Shown: positions 52,477-61,769 of the stretch, piece after piece
Layout: each line of letters begins with the position of its first letter
How positions within the stretch are numbered: position 1 is the first letter of the stretch
Assembly: GCA_035366835.1 (NCBI GenBank)
Contig: DAOSIS010000017.1
Span: forward strand, 19,620 to 83,619
Origin: UBA6109 sp035366835
GTDB lineage: Bacteria > Desulfobacterota > Syntrophia > Syntrophales > UBA6109
DNA length: 64,000 bases
Direction of reading: 5' to 3'
Translations under genes and position numbers: made by a program
Notes under the pieces: model-generated
Databases searched by the model: none
The model's input: only the letters and a program-made list of their open reading frames with translations
What the model was told of the DNA's origin: nothing

Positions 52477-53487
52477 ATGGCCCAGCAAGGAGAAGTTTGG
52501 ATCTTTGCAGAACAGCGGGACGGCAATCTGATGACCGTTTCTCTGGAGCTGTTGAACAAGGGGAAAGAATTGGCCGGCCAGTTGTCGACTCCTTTGGCTG
52601 CCGTTCTCTTGGGAGAGCAAGTCGATGATTTGGCCCAGCAGTTGGTTGGCTATGGTGCGCAAAAAGTATACGCATTGGAGAATAAGAAGCTGAAGTTCTA
52701 TCAGAGCGGGGCTTATGCCAGGTTGATTGCGGAATTGATCGGCACGCATCGTCCGGAGTTGTTCCTGCTTGGAGCGACCATGATCGGGATGGACCTAGCG
52801 CCGCGAGTGGCTGCGAAGGTGAAGACCGGGCTCACCGCTCATTGTTCCGACCTCTATCTGGAAGAGATGCAGGGCCAGAAGAAGTTGATCGCCGCTGTTC
52901 CGGGCTGGGGGGGGAACTTTGTTGTCAAGATCGCCTGTCCTAAAGCCACGCCGCAGATGGCCACAGTTCGTTCCGGGGTGTTTGAGAAGCCCGCGAAAAT
53001 GCAATCCGGAAATGGGCAAATTGTGAAGATTGCCGCTGCAATCACGAGCGAGGATGAGCTGGCGGAGACCGTAGAGATGGTCGAATCCCAGCCCACCGGG
53101 TTGAAACTGGAGGATGCGGACATTGTCGTCGGAGGAGGCTGGGGGTTCCAGTCCGTCGGAGGATTTCGTCTGGCGGAGGAGTTGGCCGGGACTTTGGGCG
53201 GTGCAACCGCTGGAAGCAGGCCGGCGGTGGACGCCGGATGGGTCAAAGAAGACAGGATGATCGGATCCAGCGGCAAGACGATTGCCCCCAAACTGTTCAT
53301 CAGTGCCGGGGCGTCGGGCGCCATGCATTTCACGACGGGCTTCTCGAAGGCAAAAGTCATTGTCGCCATCGATCAGAATCCAAAGGCGCCAATCTTCGAA
53401 GTGGCGGATATTGGTCTGGTCGGTGACCTGGGGAAAATTATCCCGTGCTTCCTACAGGAGTTGCGGAAGGAAAAGAGTGGCGTGTAA
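52477..53487 (+). CDS. etfA: Electron transfer flavoprotein, alpha subunit
   Basis: A 336-residue ETF alpha subunit with the FAD-binding C-terminal domain: ADIVVGGGWGFQSVGGFRLAEELA, VDAGWVKEDRMIGSSGKTIAPKLFISAGASGAMHF and VAIDQNPKAPIFEVADIGLVGDL. The N-terminal domain has the usual VWIFAEQRDG start. No extra ferredoxin domain is present. Spacing to etfB is 13 nt. The pair carries electrons from acyl-CoA oxidation to the membrane. Confidence 0.95.
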   Translation: MAQQGEVWIFAEQRDGNLMTVSLELLNKGKELAGQLSTPLAAVLLGEQVDDLAQQLVGYGAQKVYALENKKLKFYQSGAYARLIAELIGTHRPELFLLGATMIGMDLAPRVAAKVKTGLTAHCSDLYLEEMQGQKKLIAAVPGWGGNFVVKIACPKATPQMATVRSGVFEKPAKMQSGNGQIVKIAAAITSEDELAETVEMVESQPTGLKLEDADIVVGGGWGFQSVGGFRLAEELAGTLGGATAGSRPAVDAGWVKEDRMIGSSGKTIAPKLFISAGASGAMHFTTGFSKAKVIVAIDQNPKAPIFEVADIGLVGDLGKIIPCFLQELRKEKSGV

Positions 53488-53534
53488 TCTCATGCGGGGA
53501 CAACTTGGCCTCGATAACGGAAAGGAGCCAGGAC

Positions 53535-54389
53535 ATGGAAATTAAGCGAGTTGCAGTGATCGGCATGGGGACCATGGGGCACCAGATTGGAATTGTAACG
53601 GCCCGGGCCGGATATCCGACGACCATGGTGGATCGGACGCAAACCAAGATTGACAAGGCTGTGGTGAAAATCAAGGCTTTCCTGGACAGCCGCATCAAGA
53701 AAGGCAAGATGACGGCGGAAGAGACAGAGAAGACGCTTTCCCTGATTGAGCCCACCCTGGATATCAAGAAGGCGGTGAAGGATACGGACCTGGTGATTGA
53801 GGCGATTTACGAGGACATGGAACGCAAAAAGGAACTTTTCAAGCAGTTGGATCCCCTCGTCTCCAAGGATGCCATTATCGCCAGCAATACCTCCACCTTG
53901 TATATTTCCGAGATGGCGTCGGTGCTTTCACGGCCGGAGAAGTTCATGGGAACTCACTTTCTCTATCCGGCGGCGGCAAGTCCCGGGATCGAGCTCTCGC
54001 GCGGTTTGGATACTTCTGACGAGACGCACAAGACCATCGTCGATTTCTTCAGGAAATGCGGCAAGGAACCGCTGACGGTGGCGGATTCTCCGGGTTTCGT
54101 GATCAATCGCCTTTACCTGCCCTTGATCAACGAGGCCTTCTTTGCCCTGGAGACCTCCCTGGCCAAACCGGAAGTGATCGACCGTTGTTGCGAGAAGGGG
54201 CTGGGATTGCCGTTGGGGCCATTGGCTGCCGCCGACTCCTTCGGGCTGGACATTCTCCTGGCCTGCATGAATACGTTTCACCGTGAACTCGGAGACAAGT
54301 ATCGTCCTGCACCCCTCTTGGTGAAAATGGTCAAAGCCGGACGTCTCGGCCGCAAGACCGGGAGCGGAGTTTACGACTATAGCAAGTAA
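53535..54389 (+). CDS. 3-hydroxyacyl-CoA dehydrogenase family protein (divergent active site)
   Basis: A 284-residue NAD-dependent dehydrogenase, starting MEIKRVAVIGMGTMGHQIG. ASNTSTLYISEMA is close to the family pattern, but the His region reads GTHFLYPAAASPGIELSRG instead of HFFNPVPVMKLVEV, a 3-residue change including the loss of Asn-Pro. The C-terminal LPLGPLAAADSFGLDILLA and GRKTGSGVYDYSK are standard. It lies between etfA and the 4-hydroxybutyryl-CoA dehydratase homologue. It may act on a bulky or cyclic 3-hydroxyacyl-CoA. Confidence 0.87.
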   Translation: MEIKRVAVIGMGTMGHQIGIVTARAGYPTTMVDRTQTKIDKAVVKIKAFLDSRIKKGKMTAEETEKTLSLIEPTLDIKKAVKDTDLVIEAIYEDMERKKELFKQLDPLVSKDAIIASNTSTLYISEMASVLSRPEKFMGTHFLYPAAASPGIELSRGLDTSDETHKTIVDFFRKCGKEPLTVADSPGFVINRLYLPLINEAFFALETSLAKPEVIDRCCEKGLGLPLGPLAAADSFGLDILLACMNTFHRELGDKYRPAPLLVKMVKAGRLGRKTGSGVYDYSK

Positions 54390-54467
54390 CGGCTCTCCCA
54401 TCTCGTTCGGCGTACCGGGAGGGAGGGGATTTTTGCAGACCCTATTGCCTAGGGCAAGGAGGAACAT

Positions 54468-55916
54468 ATGGCGTTGATGAATGGGCAGCAGTATCGAGAA
54501 AGCCTGCGGAAGATGAAACCGGTTGTCTACATCATGGGAGAGAAGGTAACCAATCCCGTGGATCACCCCATCGTAATTCCCGCCCAGAACACGGTCGCCA
54601 TGACGTATGATCTGGCCTGCGATCCGCGATACGAAGACATCATGACCGTGACTTCCGCCTTTACCGGAAAGAAGATCAACCGTTTTTCCAACATCTACAG
54701 CAGCATGGACGACATGGTGAAGAAGGTGAAGATGGCGCGGCTGGTCGGACAGAAGACCTGTACGTGCTTCCAACGCTGCACCACGATGGATACGGCCAAT
54801 TCCCTTTTTCTGGTGACGCGGGAAATGGATCAGAAGCTAGGAACGAAGTATCATGAAAGATTTGTAAATTTCCTTCGTGAAGTGCACGACAAAGATCTGT
54901 ACGTGGGTGTCGCCATGACCGATGTCAAGGGCGATCGGTCGCTCAAGCCCCATGAGCAGCCGGATCCCGATATGTATCTGCGTGTGGTGGAAGAGCGAAA
55001 AGACGGTGTCGTGGTGCGCGGTGCGAAGTCGAACCAGACTGGGTCGATCAATTGTCACTACACGTTTGTCGCACCGACCATGGCCATGAAGAAAGAAGAT
55101 GCGGATTATGCCGTGGCGTTTGCCGTGCCGACAGATGCTCCGGGGATGATCCACATCTACGGGCGCAATCCGGGCGACACGCGAAAGCTGGAGAATTGTC
55201 CCGTCGATATGGGAAACCCGAGATTCAGCTCTCAGGAAACCCTGCTTGTCTTCGACAACGTCTTCATTCCTTGGGACAAGGTCTTCCTTTACAAGGAAGT
55301 CGAATTTTCGGGCAGGATCCCATGGCTCTTCGGCTGTAATCACCGGCAGACATACGGTGGCTGCAAGGCCGGAGTGAGTGACGTGCTCATCGGGGCGGTG
55401 AAACTGCTGGCCGAGTACAACGGTGTCGACAAGTTGCCCCACATCCGGGACAAGATCTTGGACATGGTTCGCATGACCGAAACGATCTACTCCTGTGGTC
55501 TGGCAACGGCGGCGGAAGGCCAGAAGACAGAGGCGGGCACCTATTTCATCAATCAGCTCCTGGGGAATGTGTGTAAGCTCAACGTGGCCGAGCTTCCCTT
55601 TGCCATGATGAAGAACGCGGTGGATATCTGCGGCGGAATTCTGGGCACGATGGTTTCAGAGAAAGATCTGCAGAACCCGGAAATCGGCAAGTATGTGGAG
55701 AAGTATTTCAAGGGAACGCCGGGCGTGCGAGTTGAAGACAAGATGAAGCTCCTCTATCTGGTTCAGAATCTTCTCTTCGGGGTCAATTCGGTCGGATACG
55801 TCGTGGAGTCCGTCCACGGGGCAGGGCCGCCGGCTGCGCAGAAAAGCACCATGTACCGGCTGGTGGATTTCGATTCGAAAAAGAATTTTGCGAAGGACAT
55901 CGCCGGCATTAAGTGA
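54468..55916 (+). CDS. 4-hydroxybutyryl-CoA dehydratase/vinylacetyl-CoA isomerase family protein
   Basis: A 482-residue flavin and iron-sulfur enzyme of the HpaB/AbfD superfamily. The [4Fe-4S] ligands of the characterised enzyme (Cys99, Cys103, His292, Cys299) are matched by Cys100 and Cys104 in CTCFQRC, His292 in CNHRQTYGG and Cys299, so the radical dehydratase site is intact. This enzyme family removes water from a non-activated position of a 4-hydroxyacyl-CoA. It lies between a 3-hydroxyacyl-CoA dehydrogenase and a CoA transferase. The true substrate may differ from 4-hydroxybutyryl-CoA. Confidence 0.9.
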   Translation: MALMNGQQYRESLRKMKPVVYIMGEKVTNPVDHPIVIPAQNTVAMTYDLACDPRYEDIMTVTSAFTGKKINRFSNIYSSMDDMVKKVKMARLVGQKTCTCFQRCTTMDTANSLFLVTREMDQKLGTKYHERFVNFLREVHDKDLYVGVAMTDVKGDRSLKPHEQPDPDMYLRVVEERKDGVVVRGAKSNQTGSINCHYTFVAPTMAMKKEDADYAVAFAVPTDAPGMIHIYGRNPGDTRKLENCPVDMGNPRFSSQETLLVFDNVFIPWDKVFLYKEVEFSGRIPWLFGCNHRQTYGGCKAGVSDVLIGAVKLLAEYNGVDKLPHIRDKILDMVRMTETIYSCGLATAAEGQKTEAGTYFINQLLGNVCKLNVAELPFAMMKNAVDICGGILGTMVSEKDLQNPEIGKYVEKYFKGTPGVRVEDKMKLLYLVQNLLFGVNSVGYVVESVHGAGPPAAQKSTMYRLVDFDSKKNFAKDIAGIK

Positions 55917-56005
55917 TGAATTTTCCTGAGGGGAGCCTGTCTGCAGACTTCCCGCCTACTCGGATACTTATTCTTAGTGTGACGGGCCGAGGAGTGGGAT
56001 TCATC

Positions 56006-57181
56006 ATGTCAGCTTTGAAAGGATTGCGTATTCTCGATTTGACCGTGACACTCCCCGGTCCATATTGTACGGGCCTCCTGGCCGATTTGGGAGCTGAGGT
56101 TATCAAAATAGAAAACCCGCAGGGAGGGGATTGGTTCAGGAATGAGACACCGGCGGTCAAGGGGGTGGGGATCCGTTTCCTGAACCTGAACCGGAACAAG
56201 AAGAGCCTGACCTTGAATCTGAAATCTCCCAAGGCGGTGGAGATCTTCTTGTCCCTCGCGCAGAAGTCTCACGTGGTTCTCGAGGGGTTTCGCCCGGGAG
56301 TGGTGGACCGCCTGGGGATTGGCTACGGCAGGGTTTCATCTGCCAATCCGAAGATTGTGTACTGCTCCATATCCGGCTACGGCCAGGATGGCCCTTACCG
56401 GTTGCTGGCGGGGCACGACATCAATTACATGGGATATTCGGGTCTCCTTAATTTGAGCGGGTTCGGGGACCGGCACCCCGTCATGCCGGCCATGCCCATA
56501 GCCGATTACAGCGGTGGCCTGCTGGCGGCGGTAGGCATTTTTGCCGCCCTGCAGTTCGTTCAGCGCACGGGAAAGGGCCAGTACGTAGACATCTCCATGC
56601 TTGACGGCCTTCTGGGGTTTCAGCATGCGCCGCTGGCAAATTACGTGGCCACGGGGAACCCTCCCCAGCGGGGGAAATTCTGGCTGGCGGCGAATCTTCC
56701 CTGGTACTCCGTTTATGAAACGAAGGATGGCAAGGCTGTAACGATGGGGCCCCTTGAGCCGCACTTCTGGGCGAATTTTTGCAGACTGCTGGGACGCGAG
56801 GACTTGATCGAATGTCAGGATGCGGGGGACGAGAAGAAGCAGGAAGAAATACACCACTTCTTGCGGGACATCTTTCGTCAGAAGACGCGGGATGCGTGGA
56901 TGGAGTTTTTCAAGGACCGCGACGTCTGCGTAGGACCGGTTCAGGAAGTGGACGAGGTCCTGAACGATCAGCAGGTCCGACATCGGCAGATGATTGTTGA
57001 GGTTGAACACCCTCAAGCCGGCCGCCTGCCGCAGATTGGCATTCCCATCAAATTTTCGGAAACGCCAGGGGAGATCAGAGAACCTGCCCCTGCACTGGGT
57101 CAGCATAACAAAGAGATTTTGCAGGAACTGGGATTTTCTCTCAGCGGAATCGAAACGTTGAAAGACGAAAAGGTGATCTGA
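56006..57181 (+). CDS. CaiB/BaiF family CoA transferase
   Basis: A 391-residue class III CoA transferase. The N-terminus is GLRILDLTVTLPGPYCTGLLADLGAEVIKIE and the catalytic Asp lies in LAGHDINYMGYSG. These enzymes exchange CoA between acids or isomerise 2-methylacyl-CoA. The ATG at 56006 has GAGGAGTGGG upstream; the longer open frame is not conserved. It probably loads CoA on to the substrate of the neighbouring dehydratase without ATP. Confidence 0.92.
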   Translation: MSALKGLRILDLTVTLPGPYCTGLLADLGAEVIKIENPQGGDWFRNETPAVKGVGIRFLNLNRNKKSLTLNLKSPKAVEIFLSLAQKSHVVLEGFRPGVVDRLGIGYGRVSSANPKIVYCSISGYGQDGPYRLLAGHDINYMGYSGLLNLSGFGDRHPVMPAMPIADYSGGLLAAVGIFAALQFVQRTGKGQYVDISMLDGLLGFQHAPLANYVATGNPPQRGKFWLAANLPWYSVYETKDGKAVTMGPLEPHFWANFCRLLGREDLIECQDAGDEKKQEEIHHFLRDIFRQKTRDAWMEFFKDRDVCVGPVQEVDEVLNDQQVRHRQMIVEVEHPQAGRLPQIGIPIKFSETPGEIREPAPALGQHNKEILQELGFSLSGIETLKDEKVI

Positions 57182-57284
57182 AACATCTTTGCAGATGGAA
57201 AGGGGTCCTCACTTTCGTCGTCGGAGTCAGGACGGTGAAATCGTTGGCCGCCGCGGCTGAATCGAGCCGCACAGGTTTGTCGAG

Positions 57285-57929
57285 ATGATCGAAGTCTTGG
57301 GCATTTCCGGAAGTCCGGTCAAAGAAGGGAATACCGAGGCGCTCCTTGATGAGGCCTTTCGCGCGGTAGCCGAAGATCCGGAGGTTCGGCTCAAGATTTT
57401 TCATCTCTCCGGTTTGCAGATAGCCGGGTGCGCCCACTGCAACTGGTGTCTGAAGAACCAAACGGTGGAGACATTCTGTTCTCTGTCAGATGGGATGAAT
57501 GAGATCTATCCGGCCCTCCTCAAGGCTGATGCGATCATATTGGCCACGCCTGTTCATATCGCGCGGATGTCCGGGCTACTGGCCAACATGCTGGACCGGA
57601 TGAGGGTCTTTGTCTACGGCAATGTTCATGGGAGGAAACTCAAGGATAAGATAGGAGGGAGCCTGATCGCGGCGTATCGACGCCATGGAGGATTGGAGTC
57701 GACGCTCATCGCCCTGAACAATACCTTCGCTCTTTTTCACATGATCTCAGCGGGTGAAGGCGGAATGGCGCTGACCAGCCTCGGCGGTGAGGGGAAGCTG
57801 ATCAAGGGGCGTCGGCACATGATTCTGGAGGATGAGTTCGGCGTGGTTTCCGCGAAGAAGGTCGTTCTGCGGGCCGTCGAGATCGCCAGGATCGTCAAAG
57901 CGGGGAAGAAGGCGTTGCAGATGGCATAG
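57285..57929 (+). CDS. Iron-sulfur flavoprotein-like NADPH-dependent FMN reductase
   Basis: A 214-residue flavodoxin-like protein (VLGISGSPVKEGNTEALLDEA, PVHIARMSGLLANMLDRM). A four-cysteine motif, Cys49, Cys52, Cys55 and Cys65 (CAHCNWC then C), fits the [4Fe-4S] site of the Isf family of anaerobes. It is likely a redox partner for the operon, for example moving electrons from NAD(P)H or ferredoxin to a flavin acceptor. It lies about 100 nt after the CoA transferase. Confidence 0.82.
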   Translation: MIEVLGISGSPVKEGNTEALLDEAFRAVAEDPEVRLKIFHLSGLQIAGCAHCNWCLKNQTVETFCSLSDGMNEIYPALLKADAIILATPVHIARMSGLLANMLDRMRVFVYGNVHGRKLKDKIGGSLIAAYRRHGGLESTLIALNNTFALFHMISAGEGGMALTSLGGEGKLIKGRRHMILEDEFGVVSAKKVVLRAVEIARIVKAGKKALQMA

Positions 57930-58031
57930 GGCTTGTTGCCCGACCCGGAAAGAGAATCCACCGCCGTCAGGCGGTGCTCCTCCCGCAGAAAGGAAGCGGA
58001 GGCGACAGACGAAAAAGCAGGGAGAATGGCG

Positions 58032-58439
58032 ATGGTCAAAGGGATAGATCACATAGGCGTAGCGGTCAAGGACATTGAAGCGGTGCTGAATTTTTTCAGG
58101 GACTCCTTCGGGGCGGAGGAGTTGAAGAGGACGGAATACCCCGAGCTCAAGCAGGTGTCCTCCATCGTGAATGTGAAGGGAACGAATTTCGAGCTGATGC
58201 AGCCCACGGCACCGGACGGTCCCATCGGGAACTTCGTGAAGAACTCAGGAGGCGGCTATCATCACATTTCCGTTTTCTGTGAAAACCTTGAAAAGCTGGT
58301 GGGCGAATTGGAGGCAAAGGGAATCAAAATCGTCGGGAAGATGTACGAAGGTCCGGACAGGGTCGCCTTCATTCATCCGAAAAGCGCGCACGGTCTCTTG
58401 ATCGAACTGACGGACACGGGATCCTGCGGCGGAAAGTAA
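58032..58439 (+). CDS. VOC family protein, methylmalonyl-CoA epimerase-like
   Basis: A 135-residue protein. The start KGIDHIGVAVKDIEAVLNFFRDSFGAEE and the internal YHHISVFCENLEKLVGELEAKGIKIV, ending FIHPKSAHGLLIELTD, are those of methylmalonyl-CoA epimerases, with the metal-binding His, Gln and Glu in place. It could epimerise a 2-methylacyl-CoA. The ATG at 58032 is 7 nt after GGAG; ATG at 58026 is too close. Confidence 0.85.
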   Translation: MVKGIDHIGVAVKDIEAVLNFFRDSFGAEELKRTEYPELKQVSSIVNVKGTNFELMQPTAPDGPIGNFVKNSGGGYHHISVFCENLEKLVGELEAKGIKIVGKMYEGPDRVAFIHPKSAHGLLIELTDTGSCGGK

Positions 58440-58606
58440 GGCGTAAGGCAGTTTCCCTCCCTACGCGGAGCCTGCCTGCCGCACGAGGGCAGGCACGATC
58501 CTGGTGCAGGAATCGTGCACCATCGTCGTGACACCGTGACCGTACGAGCCGGGGCTGAACCGCAAACCCAGAAGCAAGATAACCGACATGTACAAGAGGT
58601 GACAAC

Positions 58607-59581
58607 ATGGCAAAGACACTGGAAGAGAGAGGATACCCCATCATCGATGTCCACGGGCATCAAGGCAATCTCAGGTCGCTGCGTGGCGGCAGTCCGGGAA
58701 CGCTGCCCCCGGTCACCAAGCAGCAGCTCGCTCTGGAGAAGTACTTCCGGCACCACGAGCTGACCACGGAGGAACTGCTGGCCCGTTTGCCCAGTGAGGA
58801 CGAGATGGCGGCGACCTTCAAGAAGTACGGTGTGCACTGCTGTCCCGCCGCCTGGGTCGCGCCGACGGCGCAGGGGGAAATGGGGCAGAAGAACGATTAT
58901 ATATACGACCTGTGGCGGCGGAACCGCGACATCATGCTGGGCTTCTGGGCCTCGGTTGACCCGTGGCTCGGGGCGGAAGCCCTTGCCGAGGCCGAAAGAT
59001 GCCTGAGAGACCTCAAGGCGCTGGGAATCAAGTTTCAGCAGCCCTCCCAAGCCTTCCATCTCAGCGATCACCGTTTTTATCCCCTGTGGGATCTGATTCA
59101 GAGTTACGGTGGCGTCATCCAGTGGCATGGAGGTTACACAGGAGTGGGGACTGGCATGCCCGGAGGGGGAGGCATCAAGATCCTAGAGTATACCAATCCC
59201 GTGGATGTGGACAATGTCGCTGCCGAATTCCCCAAGCTCAGAATCATCGTCATGCATATGTGCGATCCTTTTACGGAGGCGGCTGAACTGGTCTGCATGC
59301 ACAAGGGCAATGTGTATCGGGAAACGTCCGGAGCCCTGCCGAGATACATGCCCGAAAGAATCATCCACGACATCAATACGCGTCTGCGGACGAAGTTCAT
59401 GTTCGGCAGCGAATATCCCTATTTCCGCCTGGCAGAGGATATTCTTGACGGCTGGGAGAAGGATGTGAAGTTTCGGGAGGGGATCGCCCCGCTGTTTTAC
59501 TACAAGAATGCCCTGAATATTCTGGGGGACAGATTTGAAAATGCGGGAGCTGATCTGAGCCCATGGAAGGGATTGGTGTAG
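58607..59581 (+). CDS. Amidohydrolase-2 family protein (ACMSD-like)
   Basis: A 324-residue TIM-barrel metal enzyme. IIDVHGHQG is the HxH metal motif near the N-terminus; QWHGGYTG, VMHMCDP and FGSEYPYF provide the later His and acidic ligands (Glu in place of the common Asp). The family contains decarboxylases and hydrolases of aromatic and cyclic acids, including 2-amino-3-carboxymuconate semialdehyde decarboxylase. In this operon it could open or decarboxylate a ring. The exact reaction is unknown. Confidence 0.85.
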   Translation: MAKTLEERGYPIIDVHGHQGNLRSLRGGSPGTLPPVTKQQLALEKYFRHHELTTEELLARLPSEDEMAATFKKYGVHCCPAAWVAPTAQGEMGQKNDYIYDLWRRNRDIMLGFWASVDPWLGAEALAEAERCLRDLKALGIKFQQPSQAFHLSDHRFYPLWDLIQSYGGVIQWHGGYTGVGTGMPGGGGIKILEYTNPVDVDNVAAEFPKLRIIVMHMCDPFTEAAELVCMHKGNVYRETSGALPRYMPERIIHDINTRLRTKFMFGSEYPYFRLAEDILDGWEKDVKFREGIAPLFYYKNALNILGDRFENAGADLSPWKGLV

Positions 59582-59611
59582 GCGCAGAATCTTGCGTGAG
59601 GAGGGTTCATC

Positions 59612-60499
59612 ATGGAAATCAAGAAAGTTGCGGTCATCGGCGCCGGACTCATGGGGTCCGGGATATCGCAGGTCATGGCCACTGCCGGGTTTGAAGTGGT
59701 GCTGCGGGACGTCACCGATGCCTTCGTGAAAAAGGGGATAGCCGCCGTCGAGAAGAACCTGGTGACCGCTGTATCCAAGGGAAGGCTGCAGGAAGCGGAG
59801 AAAACGGCAATCCTGGGCCGGATCAGGACGACGACGGGGCTGGAGGGAGCGAGAGACTGCGATTTCGTCATTGAAGCGATCATCGAGAAGAAAGCGGAGA
59901 AGATGGCGTTGTTCAGGGGTTTGGACGGCCTCTGTCCTGCGCATGTGATATTTGCGAGCAACACGTCGTCGATACCGATCACGGAATTGGCGACGGCGAC
60001 GAAGCGACCGGACAAGGTCGTGGGAATGCATTTTTTCAGTCCGGCGCCGATCATGAAGCTCGTGGAGATCATCCGTGGTTTGAAGACATCCGATGAAACA
60101 GTCGCAGTCATCCGGGATCTCTCGGAGAAGATCGGGAAGGTTGGCGTTCTGGTCAAGGACGGCCCAGGTTTCCTCGTGAACCGGATCAACGCGGCCCTTC
60201 GCAGCGAGGTCTACAATTGTCTTGCAGAGGGAGTTGCTTCGATCGAGGATATCGACAAGGCCATGAAGTTCGGGTTGGGGCATCCGATGGGGCCGCTGGA
60301 ATTGCAGGACCAGGTGGGCCTCGACATCGGTCTAGCGGTATTTGAAACCATGTGGGAGAATTTTCGAGAACCAAAATGGCGGCCGTCCCTGCTCCTGAAA
60401 AAACTCGTGACCGCGGGCGATCTGGGCCGCAAGACGGGCAGAGGGTGGTACGATTACACGAGCGGCGAAAAGAAAATCCGGACGGATATCAGGCTGTAG
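59612..60499 (+). CDS. 3-hydroxyacyl-CoA dehydrogenase
   Basis: A 295-residue NAD-dependent dehydrogenase (MEIKKVAVIGAGLMGSGISQVMA). The active site reads ASNTSSIPITELA and GMHFFSPAPIMKLVEII, near canonical with Ser for Asn, and GPGFLVNRINAAL. GLGHPMGPLELQDQVGLDIGL is standard. It is followed after 33 nt by an acyl-CoA dehydrogenase, which starts a classical beta-oxidation run. Confidence 0.93.
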   Translation: MEIKKVAVIGAGLMGSGISQVMATAGFEVVLRDVTDAFVKKGIAAVEKNLVTAVSKGRLQEAEKTAILGRIRTTTGLEGARDCDFVIEAIIEKKAEKMALFRGLDGLCPAHVIFASNTSSIPITELATATKRPDKVVGMHFFSPAPIMKLVEIIRGLKTSDETVAVIRDLSEKIGKVGVLVKDGPGFLVNRINAALRSEVYNCLAEGVASIEDIDKAMKFGLGHPMGPLELQDQVGLDIGLAVFETMWENFREPKWRPSLLLKKLVTAGDLGRKTGRGWYDYTSGEKKIRTDIRL

Positions 60500-60532
60500 A
60501 CGTCCGGAACGGAATTTCGCAGGGATTCCGTC

Positions 60533-61687
60533 ATGGATTTCGCGTTGACATCGGAGCAGCAGATGCTGCGGGAGACGGCGAGGGATTTTGCGCGGGAGGA
60601 GATCGGGCCGCACGTGGAGGAAGACGAGAGGAATCACTATTGGCGGCGTGAGATCTTCGAGAAGATGGCGGAGTTGGGGTTTTTCGGTTTCTGCATCGAG
60701 GAGCAGTACGGCGGCAACGGCATGGGCTTTACGGAAGGAGTCGTGGCCATCGAGGAGGTTTCCAAGGTTCATACGTCGTGGCGGATGGCCTTCAACATGC
60801 AGTGCTGGGGGCCGGCGTGGACGATCCAGAGCTTCGGGACGGAGGAGCAGAAGCGCAAGTACGTTCCGAAGTTCGTCAGCGGGGAGTATGTCGGCAGTTT
60901 CGCCATGACGGAAGCGGATGTGGGGTCGGACGTGGCGGCGATGAAGTGCTACGCGGAGGACAGAGGGGATCACTTTGTTCTCAACGGCAGCAAGATGTGG
61001 ATCACGAACGGGACAGTTTGCGACCATGGGCTTCTGTACGTGAAGACGGACCGCAATGGGGGTGCCAGGGGGATCACTTGCCTGATCATGGACTACAGCT
61101 TGCCTGGGATCACGCGGAAGGTGATACCGGAGAAGGTGGGGCTGTGGGCGTCGGACACGGCGGAGATCACGTTTGAGGACGTGCGTGTGCCGAAGGAATC
61201 GGTTTTGGGCGGGTTGAACAGAGGATTCCAGGTCTGCATGACCCAGCTGAACCACACGCGTTTGGGATGCGCGGCGGGGGCGCTGGGGCTTTCGGGAGCC
61301 TGTCTGGAGGCTTCGGTGCAGTATGCGAACGAGCGGAGCCAGTTCGGGAAGGCGATCGGGCGTTACCAACTGATCCAGCAGCAGATCGCGGAGATGAAGA
61401 TGGAGCACGAGGCGTTGACGTCGCTGGTGTACAAGGCGGCATGGCTGAAAGACCAGGGTTTACCGAGCACGATGGAGACGTCGATGGCGAAGCTGTTCGG
61501 GGCAAAGGTGGCGGCCCACGCGGCGAACGAGTGCATGAAGCTGTTCGGCTCCTTCGGGTATTCGAACGAGTATCCCTGCGGGAGGTTTTTGCGGGACAGC
61601 AAGCAGTTCGAGACGCTTGAGGGCACGTCGCACATGCACACCATGATCGTCGCCAACACTACCCTCGGATACAACCCGAACCGGTGA
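60533..61687 (+). CDS. Acyl-CoA dehydrogenase
   Basis: A 384-residue FAD-dependent dehydrogenase (MDFALTSEQQMLRETARDFAREEIG). FAMTEADVGSDVAAMK and KLFGSFGYSNEYPCGRFLRDSKQFE fit the family, and the catalytic Glu is present in TLEGTSHMHTM. It is more GC-rich in third codon positions than the other dehydrogenases nearby. It lies in the run HAD-ACAD-ECH-thiolase. Confidence 0.93.
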   Translation: MDFALTSEQQMLRETARDFAREEIGPHVEEDERNHYWRREIFEKMAELGFFGFCIEEQYGGNGMGFTEGVVAIEEVSKVHTSWRMAFNMQCWGPAWTIQSFGTEEQKRKYVPKFVSGEYVGSFAMTEADVGSDVAAMKCYAEDRGDHFVLNGSKMWITNGTVCDHGLLYVKTDRNGGARGITCLIMDYSLPGITRKVIPEKVGLWASDTAEITFEDVRVPKESVLGGLNRGFQVCMTQLNHTRLGCAAGALGLSGACLEASVQYANERSQFGKAIGRYQLIQQQIAEMKMEHEALTSLVYKAAWLKDQGLPSTMETSMAKLFGAKVAAHAANECMKLFGSFGYSNEYPCGRFLRDSKQFETLEGTSHMHTMIVANTTLGYNPNR

Positions 61688-61769
61688 ACATGGAGAAGCA
61701 CGCGGAGACGGATCGTCGGCGCAACGTCAAACGGGGTCATTTTTGGGGACAGCGATAAGGAAGGTGACT

